Below, piece after piece: positions 60,442-64,000 of a DNA stretch of 64,000 nt. Every line of letters starts with the position of its first letter. Positions within the stretch are counted from its first letter, which is position 1. Origin of the DNA: Glandiceps talaboti (taxonomy: Eukaryota > Hemichordata > Enteropneusta > Spengelidae); NCBI RefSeq assembly GCF_964340395.1, contig NC_135559.1:20575111-20639110 (forward strand), given 5' to 3'. The notes under the pieces are model-generated. The model was given only the letters and a program-made list of their open reading frames with translations. It made no database searches and was not told where the DNA came from. A program made the position numbers and the translations under genes.

Positions 60442-63400
60442 GATGCGCAGATGGACGAATATAAACAATTTTTAAATAACATTTACACGTACTCGGGCAG
60501 TCACTAAAACTCGGACTTTTAGTCTATAATTGTACCATAGCTATAGGTGTAAGGTCAGACGTGTAACGATATCGACACGACAAACAAGTACCACTGTCAC
60601 CGAGATACTTCTGTTGACCGTGTCGTCTTTTGTTTATCTTTACAAAAATTATTACTTTTTTATATGAGACAAGATAAATACTGTAATTTGCCGAGTGACA
60701 CTGTGACCGTACTTTATATCAAAACAAATATAAGACATTGTATGTCTTTGATCGAACGACGATACTGGTATTACGTACATAGCAACAATGTGGTTTTGAG
60801 CACAGGTCAGAAACAGTACAGCTTTATTTGTAGGACAAACTCAAGGAACTAGCTATGTGTGTCCATTAATTATATAAGAACTCCTCTATCGGCTGATGAA
60901 TGCATGCAATGATTATCACTTGAACAATTAAGATTAAAATGTGACTTGGGGAGTTATTTTCTCGAGCACCAAAGTTCTTCAATTCTCTCCAAACTTTGCC
61001 ATATGTAAACTTGTCCCTGGTCGATCATTTTTATAAAAGAAATTTTGAGGTTACTCATCTTGTTTTTAAAAAAGCGACAATCTTTTACTTTAGTTGTCTT
61101 ATTTGGCGGCCATATTGGATTATAAAATGACCTTAGGTAAATTTGATGTTATTGTCACGGACATCTATTACAAGCTGTTTACGGTTACTCTTTTCATTAT
61201 TTTAACTGATTTTAACTGGGAATGTGGTTTCCGTTTTCTTGAACAATATAGCAGCGACTGTTTAATATTTTTTATTTCGAAATTGTCGATGTTCTTTCAC
61301 TCACCCATCACCCATGGTCTGACTGACATAATAACCAAACATATATCCATGCAGGTTATCGTTCGTAATTTCACAACATGGAGAAATTGTATCACTATTC
61401 TACGAAGGAGACGAAAATGAGGAGGTCCTCCTCTTGAAGAAATTACTCCTCGGGACTTTGTCAGCAAAACTTCATGCTACAGAGGGCGCCCTTTCAAAAG
61501 GCGCACCTTGGTCGTACAAAGTCAACGAAACTGGACACGAAGGTATGCATGCAGTCTACTGACATGTGTCATTAACAATTTCAACAAAAAGGAGACATTT
61601 TGACTGTTTTGATTTTCAGCAATCAAGTGCAGTAATGAACGGAACAAAATATTTCTTCATTAAAAATTTAACTTAATTTTCGCAATGACATTTTCGTAGT
61701 CTGTTGATATAGAAATACGTTTCGATACTGGTTCACATCAAGGTAAGAATGTGCTAATGTCGATGAAAATCAAATTTCTAAAATACTTTTCCAAAGTTTG
61801 CCATATGAAAGCTACTTCTACGTCCTTCGAACCATTAAAGGCGTTGGATTGTTCTTCGTCTTGTTTCGACAGAAATCGATAGTTTTTCATTTTTACCCAA
61901 AGTATTTGTCGGCCATATTGGATTCTAGTATGGCTTATTCTTATAACATTTTGACCCTCGATTTAAAAAATTCATTACAAGACCCTTATCCTCTGTATTC
62001 TTTCGTTGTGTTTTCAGGACAACATGAGTCAACATATCACGTGCAACAGAAAGATGGTGGACTCGTTTTCCAAAGGACAAAACACGGTCACGTGGTCCCA
62101 AATGCTGATGCGTCTCACAACAAGGTAATCTTACAGTATATTTTATCAAACTATATTTTGAATTTATTTATTTATTTATTTATTGATTCATTGATTTAGT
62201 CAATTTCTCGAAGAGTAATTAGTCACGTTACAGCCGTGAAACCTGCAAAAATAACCTCACTATCAGCCATTGTGTGCACGTATACAACCTGCAGTGTCGA
62301 GCATTTAGTGTTGACATCAAGCTAGAAACGTTAACAGAACATATACATCGTCTGACTCGGCAACAAATTAACATTCCATCACATTATCGTCTGGCGCCAC
62401 AAAATCTCAATTTTTCACTGTGTGAGCTAGCAACCGGAATATGTGATTAGAACTCTTAGAAGGGGGATTATGAAACTTATGCCCTTTATCTGTCATAATG
62501 TTGACACATTGTTTGACATGTACGGGATTAGCAGTCCTCTACCGGAGCTAATAAAAGTTTGTGTAGCGGGTTATAACCACCCCTTGTCTGAGTTGCCGCT
62601 GAAGTCTTATCAGTATTGGATAGTGTAAGACAAAGGGGGGTTTAGAAGGTGTGAATTGGGTTGACCTTTGTAGTTCAAGTAAAACCAGTCCAGCAAAGTC
62701 AGAAACCATATGCCTGCACATGGGAAGCCTCCATGGTCTCAAGAATGAAATGCAAGAGGACCAAAATAGTTTGCCAAAATTACGAGGAGAACTTAATTAC
62801 GGAGAAAAATAGTTGTGGCGAGTAGTATTAAAAATAAGTCATACTGCTGTACTATGAATGGAGTAGTGACTGCACAGTAAGGGTTTAAGGATGAAGGGTA
62901 CAACTGTAACCATTCAAAAGAAACGGTAAACATTAAAAAAACGAATTTTACACAGATCTTCAGATGAGCTACACTATAAAATAAGACACGTCTCGTTGTT
63001 CAGCCCTATCAAGGCTTGTGAATGTTGCATGGCTTATTTGTTTCGCCGTGAACACTGCATGCTGTGTGTGTCCCCATGTCCGAATGTGTACATTTTTATC
63101 TCAGTGTTATCATCACCTAGCCTGGCAAGGGGTGAGACAGTGTGTACTTTATCTTAATCTAGTCTAGCAAGGATGAGATGGACTAATCCTGCTATCCTGT
63201 GAACTTGTCGGGCATAAGTACAATAGACACCGGTGGAAAGATAAACAACGCGGCTCCGCCTTGTTGTTTATCTTTCCGCTGGTGTCTATTGTATACTTAA
63301 TGTATCAATATTGTGCTTACATTTTAGTTGCTCCATGCCAGATAATAAAATTTAGCATCGTTATTAAGATTTTCAGATTGCTTCGTTCAGCCAGACGACT

Positions 63401-63959
63401 TTCTATTTCTGAATCACAAGATTATTAATTAACTGGCTTTTACTGTGTTTATTTATGACCAAAAGTCGAACAAACTGTATTAAAAGCGTTTTACTAGTAA
63501 AACTATCTCATTTTTGAACTTTCCAAAATAAAGATATATTTTGCGGGGGAAGCTTTGAATATCATTAATACTGGAATACATATCAACTCTCATGTCGTGT
63601 TATGCTTCAGACTCGCTGGCAGTCTTCATTTTTTTACTTAATTATCTTGACAGGACATTTTATATGACCACTCGCTACAACTTCCCCACACAATATCCGT
63701 TCAAGAGCATTTTACTGCTCCTCGTAGTGCACCGGAAGGGTAAGTTATGTTTTGAAATTATTTTGAAATTTTTTTTTGAAAAGACGTTCAACGGGATGGG
63801 GACATATTTTTATTTATTTATTTAAACTTTACATAAACATATTAAAGCGTACAAGTTGATATGCTTTATTCTCCTTTCCAACGTACAGGTTCGATGCACA
63901 TGCTGGATTGCCTGGGGATAATGCCAAACATAGTAAAGGGAAGACAGACGACGTCTTTG
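54460..63959 (+). CDS. Large lipid transfer protein (vitellogenin/apolipophorin family), N-terminal exons
   Basis: Coding exons are 54460-54633, 58878-58971, 60081-60126, 61355-61542, 62018-62124, 63654-63739 and 63889-63959. All junctions are GT-AG and phases agree (0,1,2,1,0,2,1), giving about 255 codons before the window ends. The product starts with a signal peptide (hydrophobic 'FYILVFLANYVCLCSG'). 'SLKPGILYSYEYKATTTLKN' is typical of the vitellogenin_N beta-barrel. Further landmarks are 'YQLSHAL', 'LSFVISQHGEIVSLFYEGDE', 'VLLLKKLLLGTLSAKLHA' and 'STYHVQQKDGGLVFQRTK'. These match the order in vitellogenin, apolipophorin, apoB and MTP. The protein would be secreted or act in the secretory pathway to carry lipid. 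Which subfamily cannot be told from this end. Intron 1 (4.2 kb) is the longest. Confidence 0.85.
55028..55151. repeat. Fold-back in intron 1 of the lipid transfer gene
   Basis: Inner arms are 55058-55079 (gatattgcaccaactgaatgct) and 55090-55111, reverse complements apart from one base. Outer partial pairing includes 'aatgaac' with 'gttcatt' and 'gctatag' with 'ctatagc'. A small MITE is likely. Confidence 0.85.
57464..58726. repeat. Three tandem ~370-440-bp copies in intron 1
   Basis: Copies begin at 57464, 57835 and 58278 with 'ttggttacttcatgaaaaat'. Each ends in (AAAT)n. The first copy lacks a block ('ggctgaacaacaagggttg...') that the other two share. The copies differ in small indels. No coding content. 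Confidence 0.92.
58878..58971 (+). CDS. Lipid transfer protein exon 2
   Basis: Encodes 'INIHLLEDVNNGQHCRLVLD' and 'NVKYQLSHALQ' between TTGTTCAG and GGTAAGG, phase 0 in and 1 out. This is the strand pair after the first lipid-binding beta hairpin. Confidence 0.85.
60081..60126 (+). CDS. Lipid transfer protein exon 3
   Basis: A 46-nt exon (EGILGQYQADDNFSKW at its join) after TTTCTAACAG, with a GTACGT donor. Phases 1 in and 2 out fit both neighbours when exon 2 is joined directly. Confidence 0.7.
60201..60438. repeat. Compound microsatellite (GCAG)n(ACAG)n(CA)n(CATA)n
   Basis: GCAG to 60220, ACAG to about 60302, imperfect CA to 60371, CATA to 60438. It lies in an intron of the lipid transfer gene. 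ORFs over it are artefacts. Confidence 0.97.
61355..61542 (+). CDS. Lipid transfer protein exon 4
   Basis: The most diagnostic exon: 'LSFVISQHGEIVSLFYEGDE' then 'EEVLLLKKLLLGTLSAKLHA'. This is the conserved strand-turn-helix segment of vitellogenin_N domains. It ends 'WSYKVNETGHEG' at a GTATGC donor. Confidence 0.88.
62018..62124 (+). CDS. Lipid transfer protein exon 5
   Basis: 'GQHESTYHVQQKDGGLVFQR' follows TGTTTTCAG and the exon ends 'ADASHNK|GTAATC', phase 0. It corresponds to the 'G-x-C-x-x-x-Y' segment of the family, although the Cys is Glu/Ser here. Confidence 0.82.
63219..63293. repeat. 30-bp-arm hairpin in an intron of the lipid transfer gene
   Basis: Left arm 63219-63248 and right arm 63264-63293 pair with two mismatches (TACAATAGACACC.G.GG..). 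The spacer includes 'cgcggctccgcc', itself able to pair. It looks like a small foldback element. Confidence 0.88.
63654..63739 (+). CDS. Lipid transfer protein exon 6
   Basis: 'DILYDHSLQLPHTISVQEHF' then 'TAPRSAPEG' between CTTGACAG and GGTAAGT, phase 0 in, 2 out. The frame is clean. Confidence 0.75.
63889..63959 (+). CDS. Lipid transfer protein exon 7 (last in window)
   Basis: 'FDAHAGLPGDNAKHSKGKTD' and 'DVFG' between TACAG and GGTAAAT, phase 2 in, 1 out. The gene continues beyond the window end. Confidence 0.7.
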
Positions 63960-64000
63960 GTAAATATCAAAAACTTATATTTTTAACAGCTAAATTATAA

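Overview
The window is AT-rich, repeat-laden animal DNA: split genes with GT-AG introns, long low-density introns, many microsatellites, LTR, LINE and DNA-transposon relics, and no bacterial operon structure. The frequent acatgtacatgta-type words, the dispersed 'ccgtccgtcc' repeat family and the types of transposon relic suggest a marine invertebrate (mollusc, brachiopod, hemichordate or cephalochordate-like). The species cannot be fixed from the sequence alone.

The most important locus is on the minus strand at 19361-5501. Five exons with fully compatible splice phases encode a 211-residue thioredoxin-fold protein of the DsbA/FrnE family. Its active-site CxxC motif reads UPWC: the first catalytic cysteine codon is an in-frame TGA (19310-19308). 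All other codons are open through to the real stop at 5503-5501. This is the signature of a selenocysteine-containing oxidoreductase. I found no convincing SECIS element by eye in the 3' flank, so the call is strong on coding evidence and open on the RNA element.

Layout. 0-4.6 kb: transposon debris, mainly a Ty3/gypsy RT relic, an LTR and a degenerate gag-protease region. 5.5-19.4 kb: the DsbA/FrnE-like gene. Its introns hold a 151-bp tandem array, an 810-bp tandem duplication, two antisense protein relics (one hAT-like) and a 1.2-kb inverted-repeat element containing a near-perfect hairpin. 19.6-20.5 kb: divergent coding-like sequence with a triplicated ~170-bp module, broken by stops and a pentanucleotide microsatellite. 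21-34 kb: gene-poor; microsatellites, a Crypton/KIAA1958-like N-terminal fragment, a 52-bp tandem array and other repeats. 34.3-38.1 kb: a 132-bp (44-codon) minisatellite, open on both strands, with an 8-unit higher-order repeat. 38.9-43.2 kb: about a dozen related mini-exon cassettes with clean splice signals. 44.0-48.2 kb: a (CTAACA)n tract and a 3.8-kb minisatellite. 50.2-50.7 kb: two exons of a WAP/antistasin-type cysteine-rich protein. 51.8-52.2 kb: a LINE 3' end. 54.46-63.96 kb (plus strand): the first seven coding exons (about 255 codons) of a large lipid transfer protein (vitellogenin/apolipophorin family) that runs off the window.

The genes look like independent neighbours. Nothing suggests a shared pathway.
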